NCBI GenBank assembly: GCA_903950295.1
Contig: CAJBAP010000370.1
Coordinates: 1-7,182, forward strand
DNA length: 7,182 nt
Direction of reading: 5' to 3'
Source of the DNA: an uncultured Rhodocyclaceae bacterium
Lineage (GTDB): Bacteria; Pseudomonadota; Gammaproteobacteria; Burkholderiales; Rhodocyclaceae
Notes under the pieces: generated by a model
The model's database searches: none
Seen by the model: only the letters and a program-made list of their open reading frames with translations
What the model was told of the DNA's origin: nothing
Program-made: the position numbers and the translations under genes
In this document: positions 1 to 5,509 of the stretch, piece after piece
Layout of the letters: each line of letters begins with the position of its first letter
Numbering within the stretch: position 1 is the stretch's first letter

Positions 1-1184
1 GGATATGTCCAGCCGTTCTCGGCAAATAGCGCCTTGCCAATTTCATCCTTGCACCAGTCCAGGCGAAGAACGCGGGCGGTGCCGGCGATTTCGTCCGGGC
101 TGGTGATCGCCTCTTGTGGTTGGGGATGAACGTCTCTGATGTTGACCGGGGCGTTGGCCCACGTCACCGGCCCAAAGGTGCCGTTTTGAATGGCAGCCAC
201 GCCAAAGAGAACGTCGTGCAGGATTCCGCCCGACCAGTTGAATTGCAGTCCGATGTTTTCGACGTAGAAGCGGGTTTCGTCGTGGTCGGCATAGCCAACA
301 ACGGTGTTGGATAAAGTTACTTTGCCCGTTTTTGGATTCCGCACTGGAATCCGGGCCATGATTTGCACTGCGCCGGTATGTCGCCAGTCGATGCGGGTCA
401 AATCCGGTACGTTGCCATAGACCCAGTTATAGGGAGGTAGGTAGATCGTTTCACCTTGGCGGATGGATGTCGCGCCGCACCATTCCGGTTGGGTGGCCGG
501 GCGAACGATGGGCGTTTTGGCGTATTCGCTGATCGTTGAGCGGGCGCTGGTGCGATTGCCTACGGCTTGCCATGCGCTGACTTTGAGCAGGTGGCTTTTG
601 CCGTCGCCGGCAATCGCGGCGCTGTCGATTTTGAGGATGGCCGGAGCGGTCACGCCGGGATTCTGCCAAATGAAGGCCGGTTGAAACTCAATGGCATCAT
701 CGATTTGTAAGGCAACGCGGCATTGATTCGGGTGGCCGTTAAACCAGACCAGCAGGTATTGATCGAGAATCACGTCCTGGCGGTAGGGATCGGTGATGAT
801 CTTCATCTGCATCCCGATCCCGCTCGGTGGTTGCGCGGTGCCTTGGCGGGCGATCACTCTCAGCGCGGCTTTGACTCTTATGCCTTTACGGGCTTTAAGG
901 ATGCCGGTGCTGATCAACCGGATCGGGGCCTTGGCCTTCATCGGCAGGGGCGTGAAGACTTTGATGCTGTTCAAGGCGGCATGGATGAATAACTGTAATG
1001 CCGCCTTTGCTTTCAGCATGATCGGGCCGCCGCCGGTGCCGCCGCCGGGATCGCCGGTGCCGCCGCCGGGATCGCCAGTGCCGCCGCCGGGATCGCCGGT
1101 GCCGCCATCGGTTTCATTTTCCGCCAGTAGCGGTAATCCCGATTCGGTCAGTAACGTAACGCTTAACTCCGTCAGCAGGCTCAT
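1..1184 (-). CDS. Large virion-associated protein with glycine-rich linker, 3' end outside window
   Basis: The frame stays open from ATG at 1182-1184 to the left edge, giving 394 complete residues and no stop, so this is a 3'-truncated view of one gene filling the first 1.2 kb. Residues 1-25 form a short head. Residues 27-53 are a glycine-rich linker built from TGDPGGG units. Residues 56-113 are strongly basic with recurring KAKA, KARKG and KAALRV strings, which look like short beta strands. Residues 125-350 look beta-rich, with many aromatic residues and an RNPKTGK turn at 282-288. Near the edge, residues 362-370 read SPDEIAGTA, close to a motif in the 489-residue protein at 3188-4657. The start lies 4 bases past the glycosyltransferase stop, with a weak GGTGA in front; ATG at 1019 is a less likely alternative because it would discard the linker. 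I do not recognise the family. A tail-tip or receptor-binding role is inferred from the neighbours only. Confidence 0.8.
   Translation of the reverse strand, partial: MSLLTELSVTLLTESGLPLLAENETDGGTGDPGGGTGDPGGGTGDPGGGTGGGPIMLKAKAALQLFIHAALNSIKVFTPLPMKAKAPIRLISTGILKARKGIRVKAALRVIARQGTAQPPSGIGMQMKIITDPYRQDVILDQYLLVWFNGHPNQCRVALQIDDAIEFQPAFIWQNPGVTAPAILKIDSAAIAGDGKSHLLKVSAWQAVGNRTSARSTISEYAKTPIVRPATQPEWCGATSIRQGETIYLPPYNWVYGNVPDLTRIDWRHTGAVQIMARIPVRNPKTGKVTLSNTVVGYADHDETRFYVENIGLQFNWSGGILHDVLFGVAAIQNGTFGPVTWANAPVNIRDVHPQPQEAITSPDEIAGTARVLRLDWCKDEIGKALFAENGWTY
1026..1100 (-). repeat. 21-bp tandem repeat encoding a glycine-rich linker
   Basis: Three consecutive 21-base units lie at 1080-1100, 1059-1079 and 1038-1058, followed by a partial unit to 1026. 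The outer two are identical and the middle one differs by one base (at 1077, a synonymous Thr codon). Each unit encodes TGDPGGG in the gene that starts at 1184. The near-identity at DNA level, including third positions, points to recent duplication by slippage. The product is probably a flexible spacer. Confidence 0.9.
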
Positions 1185-1188
1185 GGCG

Positions 1189-1827
1189 TCACCGGTTCGA
1201 GTGCAGACGGTTCATCAGGATCGGTTCGACCATGGCGCGGGCGCGGCGGGTAATGTCCGGCGCTATCTGGCGAACGTGGTTGATGTAGTAATCCTTCTCG
1301 CGGCGCTGATAAGCCACGGTGGGCACATGCCACCACGGGCCGAATTGGGTGGCCAGTCCGGCTAACACGAAGTCGGAATAGACCGGGAAGCTGGCGATGA
1401 GGTCCAGGTGCGGTAATACCGCTTCCCGGCGATAGACGGCCAGCATGTGCGGGTAGTCTTGTTGACGAAGTTGCCAGTCCGGCGTCCAGTGGCTTCGGCG
1501 CATCGTGAACAGGACTTTGCCGTGGGCGTCAATCTGCATCCGGTCGGAATAGACGCCACAGACTTCCGGGCGGTCGGCTAGGGCTTTCAACAAGGCGGGA
1601 ATGGCGTCCGGCAATAGAATGTCGTCGTTGTCGAGACCAGCGACGAACGGCTGACTACCTAACCGATAAGCGGCGGCGCGGTTCGCGCCGATACTTTCGC
1701 CGGTGCCTTCCATGAGATGCAGGGTGATGAGTCCAGCGGCTTCGGCGGCTTGGGCGGACGCCAGACAGGCTTGCCACCAGTCCGGGCGGGTGGCGGCGGT
1801 ATGGTTGAGAATGTGCAGGTCGATCAT
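1189..1827 (-). CDS. Family 2 glycosyltransferase (GT-A fold), phage-encoded
   Basis: This 212-residue protein is a probable nucleotide-sugar-dependent glycosyltransferase. After a short beta strand (residues 2-8) and a helix, GANRAAAYRLG at 47-57 matches the conserved segment before the metal site. The sequence AGLDNDDILLPDAI at 63-76 holds the DXD-type motif (D66, D68, D69) that binds divalent metal and the sugar nucleotide in GT2 enzymes. A later acceptor-side segment (SDFVLAGLA, 151-159, then VPTVAYQRR) also fits GT2. It is shorter than many GT2 enzymes, with little beyond the catalytic domain and no membrane segment, so it should be cytosolic. The ATG at 1825-1827 has an excellent GGAGG nine bases upstream, inside the end of the preceding gene. 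Donor and acceptor are unknown. Its place in a fibre module suggests it modifies a virion protein or host surface sugar, but this is inference. Confidence 0.82.
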   Translation of the reverse strand: MIDLHILNHTAATRPDWWQACLASAQAAEAAGLITLHLMEGTGESIGANRAAAYRLGSQPFVAGLDNDDILLPDAIPALLKALADRPEVCGVYSDRMQIDAHGKVLFTMRRSHWTPDWQLRQQDYPHMLAVYRREAVLPHLDLIASFPVYSDFVLAGLATQFGPWWHVPTVAYQRREKDYYINHVRQIAPDITRRARAMVEPILMNRLHSNR

Positions 1828-1829
1828 GA

Positions 1830-2447
1830 TTAACAGCCTCCACTGCTCGCGCCGGTGATGGTCAAGGTTAAATCGCCGCTGGTGGCAACGAGAAAGTTGT
1901 TGCCGTCATAGGCTTTGGCGCGGGCGGTTAAGATGCCTTGGCGTGGGGTGTACTCCCAATGAGCGGATAATTGATTGCCGGCGGAGGTGATGGTTGGCAG
2001 GTAGCCGCTGGTTTCCCAATAGGCGATGCGCTGCATACTGACGCTTGCTACTGATAGGTCTCCATTTTGAAGCAGAGCCACATAGAGATAAATATCGTTC
2101 GGGATGGTGATTTCTACGGTTTCACCGTTGTTGCTCAACATACCTAATAGTTCATTGGTATCTTGATTGACTAGATGGATTCGAGTTGCAACGGCAACGC
2201 CGGATAGCGCGGTAAATCTCCAGAGTCCGCCCGAAAGTTGTTGTGCGCCATAGGTGCAAGAAGCATTGCCCCCATTCCAGTTTAGCGTACTGGCTCCACT
2301 CCACGGATCCGGGATGAGCGCGGCGACAAATTCATGCTCCCAGAGCAGGCTGTCGGTTGGATTGATGACGGCATCGACTTTGGCGATGATGGTCAATGGT
2401 TGGCTCTGCCAAACCAGCGTAATTGGCGGGTAGCTGGGCGTGGGCAT
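1830..2447 (-). CDS. Unrecognised beta-rich virion-type protein (205 aa)
   Basis: I do not recognise this family. The protein has no signal peptide and no membrane segment. It is rich in Trp, Thr, Asn and alternating hydrophobic residues, which suggests beta structure: for example LTIIAKVDAVI at 18-28, ATRIHLVNQD at 87-96, VEITIPNDIYLYVALLQ at 111-127 and LTLTITGASSGGC at 193-205. These could be two or three beta-sandwich domains, as in tail fibres or baseplate proteins. The ATG at 2445-2447 has GGAGG ten bases upstream. The gene lies 3 bases from the previous stop in the same frame, and its own stop is 2 bases before the glycosyltransferase start. It shares its last four residues, SGGC, with the preceding small protein. 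A structural role beside the fibres is inferred from position. Confidence 0.8.
   Translation of the reverse strand: MPTPSYPPITLVWQSQPLTIIAKVDAVINPTDSLLWEHEFVAALIPDPWSGASTLNWNGGNASCTYGAQQLSGGLWRFTALSGVAVATRIHLVNQDTNELLGMLSNNGETVEITIPNDIYLYVALLQNGDLSVASVSMQRIAYWETSGYLPTITSAGNQLSAHWEYTPRQGILTARAKAYDGNNFLVATSGDLTLTITGASSGGC
1837..1841 (-). promoter_or_regulatory. Ribosome binding site of the glycosyltransferase gene, inside the upstream coding end
   Basis: GGAGG on the minus strand sits nine bases before the ATG at 1825-1827. The same bases form codons for the Gly-Gly of the SGGC tail of the 205-residue protein, whose TAA at 1830-1832 lies between the site and the start. It fixes the glycosyltransferase start with confidence. 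Confidence 0.85.
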
Positions 2448-2450
2448 GGC

Positions 2451-2675
2451 TTAACAACCTCCGCTGTTGGATAGACTGAGGGTGGCTACCGGATTATTGG
2501 TTAGGGCCGGGGAATAATTGCTTTTGATCCAGCGGGCGTTGCTGACGCTGACCGGGTGGCGGGCGATTAACGCTGTCGATAACGCGACTTGGCGGGTTTC
2601 ACCGTCCTGAACGATGGCGATGGCTTCGTCGCTAGTTAATGGGTTGCTTAGCGGCAGTTCACTGATTCTCGGCAT
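2451..2675 (-). CDS. Small phage virion protein with SELP/VQDGET N-terminal motif
   Basis: This 74-residue protein starts with MPRISELPLSNPLTSDEAIA and continues with IVQDGETRQVALS (21-33). This pattern, SELP followed by a Leu-Thr-x-x-[DE] step and then a VQ-[DN]-G-x-T-x-x-V-x-L-S strand, is a familiar N-terminal module of phage tail fibre and tail-collar proteins, where it probably attaches the protein to the virion. Here it is followed by only about 40 more residues ending LSLSNSGGC. It may be an adaptor or a cut-down fibre base rather than a full fibre. The ATG at 2673-2675 lies six bases after the stop of the preceding gene with no strong ribosome binding site, so translational coupling is likely. 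The last codons carry the binding site for the next gene. Confidence 0.8.
   Translation of the reverse strand: MPRISELPLSNPLTSDEAIAIVQDGETRQVALSTALIARHPVSVSNARWIKSNYSPALTNNPVATLSLSNSGGC
2458..2462 (-). promoter_or_regulatory. Ribosome binding site of the 205-residue protein gene, inside the upstream coding end
   Basis: GGAGG on the minus strand lies ten bases before the ATG at 2445-2447. It is embedded in the AGC-GGA-GGT-TGT codons that encode the SGGC tail of the 74-residue protein, just before its TAA at 2451-2453. The arrangement is the same as at 1837-1841. Confidence 0.85.
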
Positions 2676-2681
2676 GGCGGC

Positions 2682-3101
2682 TTATCCGATGGCGATTTCA
2701 AGTTCACCGGCCAAAAAGACCGGGGCATCGCCAATGGCGACGGCTTTGGATGCGGTCAAGTTCGCGATGAAGATGAGTTGGCCGGTTTGATTCTTGAGAC
2801 CAAAGGCAATCACGGTCGGCCAGGCGCTGATTGCGGTGGGAAACTGTACCGGGAGGTTGTTGCGAAAGACGGTATTGCCGCTGGTGTCCTGGGTGCCGGC
2901 TTTCATCCAGTTGCCTGCGCCGGGCAGATGCGTTACGGGCTGATAACCGTTGGCTCCAGCCGGGATTTCCAGTCCGCCGATTCCGGCGTCATTGGGCGCG
3001 GAACTGTAAAGATGGACGGTCAATTCAGTGATGGCTAAGGGCTGACCTAAAAACAGGGCATTGCCGATAGCGGTTTCAAGGTAGTCAGTAGCATTGCTCA
3101 T
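2682..3101 (-). CDS. Phage tail fibre-like protein (139 aa)
   Basis: The order of motifs matches a widespread group of small phage tail fibre-like proteins. These are an N-terminal ATDYLETAIGNALFLGQ helix (4-20), a strand with LTVHLYSSAPNDAG (27-40), then PVQFPTAISAWPTVIAFGL (84-102), and a final LIFIANLTASKAVAIGDAPVFLAGELEIAIG block (109-139). In that group the helix is followed by L-[FY]-[ST]-x-x-P-[TN]-D-[AG], then F-P-x-A-x-x-x-W-x-x-[IV], and closes with a GD-x-x-x-[FL]-x-[AP]-G-x-L strand, as seen here. The ATG at 3099-3101 has only a weak GAGAA upstream. It is the first gene below the terminator at 3134-3171, so it depends on read-through or a promoter I cannot see. Its role is probably in tail fibre or tail-tip assembly. 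Confidence 0.78.
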   Translation of the reverse strand: MSNATDYLETAIGNALFLGQPLAITELTVHLYSSAPNDAGIGGLEIPAGANGYQPVTHLPGAGNWMKAGTQDTSGNTVFRNNLPVQFPTAISAWPTVIAFGLKNQTGQLIFIANLTASKAVAIGDAPVFLAGELEIAIG

Positions 3102-3133
3102 TGAGGTTCTCGTAAAGGTTGAAAGAGGGGCAT

Positions 3134-3171
3134 TAAAAACGGCGGGTAAAGCACATTTGCTTTATCCGCCG
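3134..3171 (-). terminator. Intrinsic terminator behind the HU-domain gene
   Basis: On the minus strand the arms at 3159-3171 and 3140-3152 form a 13-bp stem with a single A-C mismatch and a six-base loop, GC-rich at the base. A run of five T (complement of 3135-3139) follows one base later. It begins 17 bases after the TAA at 3188-3190. The other strand lacks a T run, so it acts on leftward transcription only. Confidence 0.85.
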
Positions 3172-3187
3172 CTTCCGTTATCGGTGC

Positions 3188-4657
3188 TTAAACCGGCTTG
3201 GCCTGCAAGTCCGTCATCACCGTGCCGTTGCGCGTTCCGGTCTTGAAGCCAATCGAGGGCGTGAAGCCGAGGCTGCGATAGGCCGGAACCACAATCGGCG
3301 CCCCAGAGTAGGGATTGCGGGCGAGGCGCTCGTTGGTCCATTTGGCGGCCATGATCCCGAAGTCTTGCAAGTCGATACTGCCGCCCAGCCGGACCACGTC
3401 CTTCATTTTCAGGACCAGCTTGTCGATGGCGCTGTAAACGATGGCTTGGCCTTCGGTGGGCAAGGTGCCCAGCGCGGACAGGACATCGGCGAACACGGTG
3501 GCCTTGAGGCTGGCGTAGTTCACGTCAACGGCGGTGCCGGCGATGTCATCGGGCGTCGGTGGTGTAACCGGCTTGACCTTGCTGGTGATATTCAGCGGGG
3601 TGGCGGCGTGGGTGGCGCTGCTATTGGCGCTGATGTTGCTGGCGACCATGCTGAACGCATAAGCCCGGGGTACGGCTGGCCCCAGGTCTTGCACCACGAA
3701 GCGGCTGACATTCTCAACCCGGCAGGTCAGTTCCGGGCCGTTGCTGGTATAGACGCTGTGCTTCTTGTTCAGATAGTCGGTGACGAAGATTTCGATGCCC
3801 GTCCCCGGCGATACCAGGTCTTTCGTCCAGTCCAGTTTCACCACGTCCGGGATGGTGTCGGTACGGTCGCGGAGCAGTTGCGCCGTCAGGCTGGTCGGCG
3901 GATTCGGCGCGAGCATCTGATAAGTGATGAACGCATTGCTGACCGGCACCCAGGCACCGGCATCGCCATTGACGTTGTAGCGCAGCCGGAAATTGACGGC
4001 ATGGCCCAACCCATCGCGGGGGACAATCTGCGCGTCGGCTTTCAGTAATGACAAACCCACTGAGCTTTCGGCATAGGTGGTGATGTTGCTGAAAGCCACC
4101 GGAAAGAAGCCAGCCGGATCGGTGATGTCTTCGATGTCGGCTTCGACTTCCACCAGCGTCGGGACGACGCCACTCCAGCGCATCAGGATGGTGTTGCCGT
4201 CCAAATCAGCGCCGGTGATCGGGTCTTTGCCAGCATCCTTGATGATGGCCACTGGAGAGACGGGCGCTTTGACCGCATAGGTCGTGATCCCGCCACCCAG
4301 GTCGGTTGGCGCATACAGCAGATGCTCTTGCAGGGCGGTGACGCCGATGGTCGGGCGGCCCGGACTGGTGCTATTGAACGTGGTCTCGTCCAGTACCTTC
4401 TTGAACAAGCCGGCCTCGTCGCGGGTCAGGTAAACGCTGACCGGACTGGCCGGGTTGGCAAAGGTTGGACTGGCAAACAGCGGCTGACTGGCGGCGGCAA
4501 AGGTGATGACCTTGGACTTGAAGCCCGCCGGATCATCAGCCCCATCAGAAACAGTCTGAGGCGTGAGGGCTGCGCCAGTGGCATCGTGCAAGGCAACAGT
4601 GTTGACGGTGTTGGTGTCGGGATAAATCAGGCGGAAGGACGTTGCAGGGCTGGACAT
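3188..4657 (-). CDS. Virion-associated protein with FN3-like domain and C-terminal HU/IHF-like domain
   Basis: This 489-residue protein has an unrecognised beta-rich N-terminal half (1-245). A probable fibronectin type III-like domain follows at about 250-356 (PNPPTSLTAQ at the start, VVKLDW core strand, YAFSMVASN near the end). A Pro-rich linker (361-371) then leads to an HU/IHF-like fold at about 378-475. In the HU part, DFG (432-434) aligns with the GFG turn, RNPYSG (447-452) with the RNPxTG arm tip including the DNA-intercalating proline (P449), and VVPA (456-459) and F465-T-P with the returning arm. The spacing F433 to N448 (15) and N448 to F465 (17) equals that of bacterial HU. ATG 4655-4657 has GGAG nine bases upstream, and a terminator follows the stop. 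HU folds normally bind DNA. Whether this one still does, in a protein placed among tail genes, is unknown. A packaged DNA-binding or purely structural role are both possible. Confidence 0.82.
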   Translation of the reverse strand: MSSPATSFRLIYPDTNTVNTVALHDATGAALTPQTVSDGADDPAGFKSKVITFAAASQPLFASPTFANPASPVSVYLTRDEAGLFKKVLDETTFNSTSPGRPTIGVTALQEHLLYAPTDLGGGITTYAVKAPVSPVAIIKDAGKDPITGADLDGNTILMRWSGVVPTLVEVEADIEDITDPAGFFPVAFSNITTYAESSVGLSLLKADAQIVPRDGLGHAVNFRLRYNVNGDAGAWVPVSNAFITYQMLAPNPPTSLTAQLLRDRTDTIPDVVKLDWTKDLVSPGTGIEIFVTDYLNKKHSVYTSNGPELTCRVENVSRFVVQDLGPAVPRAYAFSMVASNISANSSATHAATPLNITSKVKPVTPPTPDDIAGTAVDVNYASLKATVFADVLSALGTLPTEGQAIVYSAIDKLVLKMKDVVRLGGSIDLQDFGIMAAKWTNERLARNPYSGAPIVVPAYRSLGFTPSIGFKTGTRNGTVMTDLQAKPV

Positions 4658-4695
4658 GGGAGTGATCTCCGTGGAGTGTGAAAAGAAGCATGGTT

Positions 4696-4953
4696 TTATT
4701 CAGTTTGGTTAAGGATTTCAGCAGCACGGCCCATTGCAATCAGGCCACAGGTTTCGAGATAATACGTTCCGTTCACGGTGTCCGCGTTATCTGTGTTAAT
4801 AGACTGGGCATTTTCCAGCATATAACGGAAGTCATTAACCATTGGGTTGGTGCTGGCACGAATGGCTATCCGTTCTGGTGGCGTCATCCGCTTGAGGAAC
4901 TCCAGCGTACTGATGGAATTGGATTCCACGGGTTGGGAAAGAAAGCGGCCCAT
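4696..4953 (-). CDS. Small phage protein of the fibre-adjacent 'TPPERIAIRA' type (85 aa)
   Basis: The 85-residue product is mainly helical. It contains STLEFLKRMTPPERIAIRAS (15-34), a DFRYMLENAQSINTDNADTV stretch (41-60) and YYLETCGLIAMGRAAEILN (64-82). This layout (F-x-x-R-[FM]-T-x-x-E-R-[IV]-A-I-R-A, then a DF-x-x-x-L-[DE] helix, then YLE-x-x-GLI-x-x-GRA-x-E-I-L) occurs in many small proteins encoded beside phage fibre genes, whose function is not established. I chose ATG at 4951-4953 because it overlaps the preceding stop as TAATG and has GAGGA nine bases upstream; a longer frame to 5025 would run deep into the previous gene. It probably works as an assembly factor or small structural subunit, by context only. 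Confidence 0.82.
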   Translation of the reverse strand: MGRFLSQPVESNSISTLEFLKRMTPPERIAIRASTNPMVNDFRYMLENAQSINTDNADTVNGTYYLETCGLIAMGRAAEILNQTE

Positions 4954-5279
4954 TAGCCAATGTCCTCTTCGATGCCGTAAACAACTGAGGCAATGGTGGC
5001 TTTGTTGCTGAAAATGATGAGGCATTGTCCGGCACTTAGGGCCAATCCGGTTCGTTCAAATACGCCATTGCCCAGAATCGAGGTGTCGTATTCAATCCAG
5101 TCACTGGCTTGTGGTGTGGTTCCGGTACTGAGCGCCAAGCGAATCTTGGCCGTGGCCGTGGTGATATTGCATAAGCTCACGCTGAAACTAGCATGGCGTC
5201 CACAAGGAACGGTGTACACCACGATATTGCTATTAAGCGGCAAACTAACGGCGGCAAGGCGTCCTGCTTTCATGGTCAT
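4953..5279 (-). CDS. Small beta-sandwich phage virion protein (108 aa)
   Basis: The protein resembles a common small phage structural protein. Its features are AGRLAAVSLP (5-14), a VYTVPCGRHASFSVSLCN double strand (21-38), IRLALSTGTTPQASDWIEYD (46-65), LGNGVFERTGLALSAGQ (69-85) and a closing VVYGIEE (99-105). The family pattern is GxLAA, YTVP, a V-x-V-[CN]-x strand, IRLA-[IL], a D-[YW]-IEYD stretch, NG-V-x-ERTG-[IL]-x-LSAG and finally V-x-G-[FI]-E. Such proteins are seen in tail or capsid-decoration contexts, and a compact beta sandwich is expected. Possible starts are GTG 5288, ATG 5279 and ATG 5273. I prefer 5279 because GGTGA lies five bases before it; GTG at 5286-5288 would overlap the preceding TGA as GTGA. 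Either way the gene is tightly coupled to its neighbours on both sides. Confidence 0.82.
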   Translation of the reverse strand: MTMKAGRLAAVSLPLNSNIVVYTVPCGRHASFSVSLCNITTATAKIRLALSTGTTPQASDWIEYDTSILGNGVFERTGLALSAGQCLIIFSNKATIASVVYGIEEDIG

Positions 5280-5284
5280 CTCAT

Positions 5285-5506
5285 TCACCGTGCCGTTAGG
5301 AACCACAGCTTAACGGGACTGATAGAGCCGGTTATGCTGGTGTTGTTCGTGGCCTTGATTCCGGTCATGGTGCCGTCATTCTCGCCAATGAAGAGCGTCT
5401 TTACCGCCTTGCACCATTCCTGCTCGCCGGCTTTTAACGGGGTCGCGGGCACAACGGCTAGGGATTCGTAGCGGATTTGTGAGGTGCCGGCCAGATACGT
5501 TTCCAC
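5285..5506 (-). CDS. Short protein carrying only an Mtd_N-like virion-attachment domain (73 aa)
   Basis: Residues 9-51 align with residues 4-45 of the 308-residue protein encoded just upstream. SQIRYES, then PLKAGEQEWCKAVKTLFIGENDG, corresponds to IQTKYSS, then ALSPGELAWSKASQRLYIGEDNG. This GE-x-x-[WY]-x-K-x-x-x-x-L-[FY]-IG-[ED]-[DN] pattern is typical of N-terminal domains that fix phage receptor-binding proteins to the tail (Mtd N-terminal type). After it there are only about 20 residues, ending in a hydrophobic VKLWFL, so there is no fibre shaft or receptor domain. The start is GTG at 5504-5506, the only reasonable one, three bases past an in-frame TAG and without a clear ribosome binding site. 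It could be a remnant of a duplicated fibre gene or a functional plug or adaptor. Confidence 0.72.
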   Translation of the reverse strand: METYLAGTSQIRYESLAVVPATPLKAGEQEWCKAVKTLFIGENDGTMTGIKATNNTSITGSISPVKLWFLTAR

Positions 5507-5509
5507 CGC

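Noticed and set aside
272..345. RNPKTGK at residues 282-288 of the left-edge protein as an HU arm
   Set aside because: The flanking residues lack the FG turn and the F-x-P at HU spacing, so it is more likely an ordinary beta turn.
1026..1100. CRISPR-like short direct repeats
   Set aside because: The units are contiguous with no spacers and encode an in-frame glycine linker.
793..1365. Plus-strand 190-residue frame with a PPPGSPV repeat
   Set aside because: It lies opposite two well-supported minus genes. The proline repeat is only the complement of the 21-bp glycine linker repeat, and it has no plausible ribosome binding site or homology-like pattern.
3365..4048. Plus-strand 227-residue frame
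   Set aside because: It is entirely antisense to the FN3/HU-like gene and has low-complexity composition expected from the complement of GC-rich codons.
4658..4670. Small GGAG-ATCA-CTCC hairpin that could hide the ribosome binding site of the 489-residue gene
   Set aside because: Only four base pairs with a four-base loop; too weak and too likely by chance to claim regulation.
4954..5035. Upstream extension of the 85-residue protein to 5025, and another minus frame starting at 5035
   Set aside because: Both run through the conserved end of the preceding virion protein. The TAATG overlap with a GAGGA box gives a much better start at 4953.
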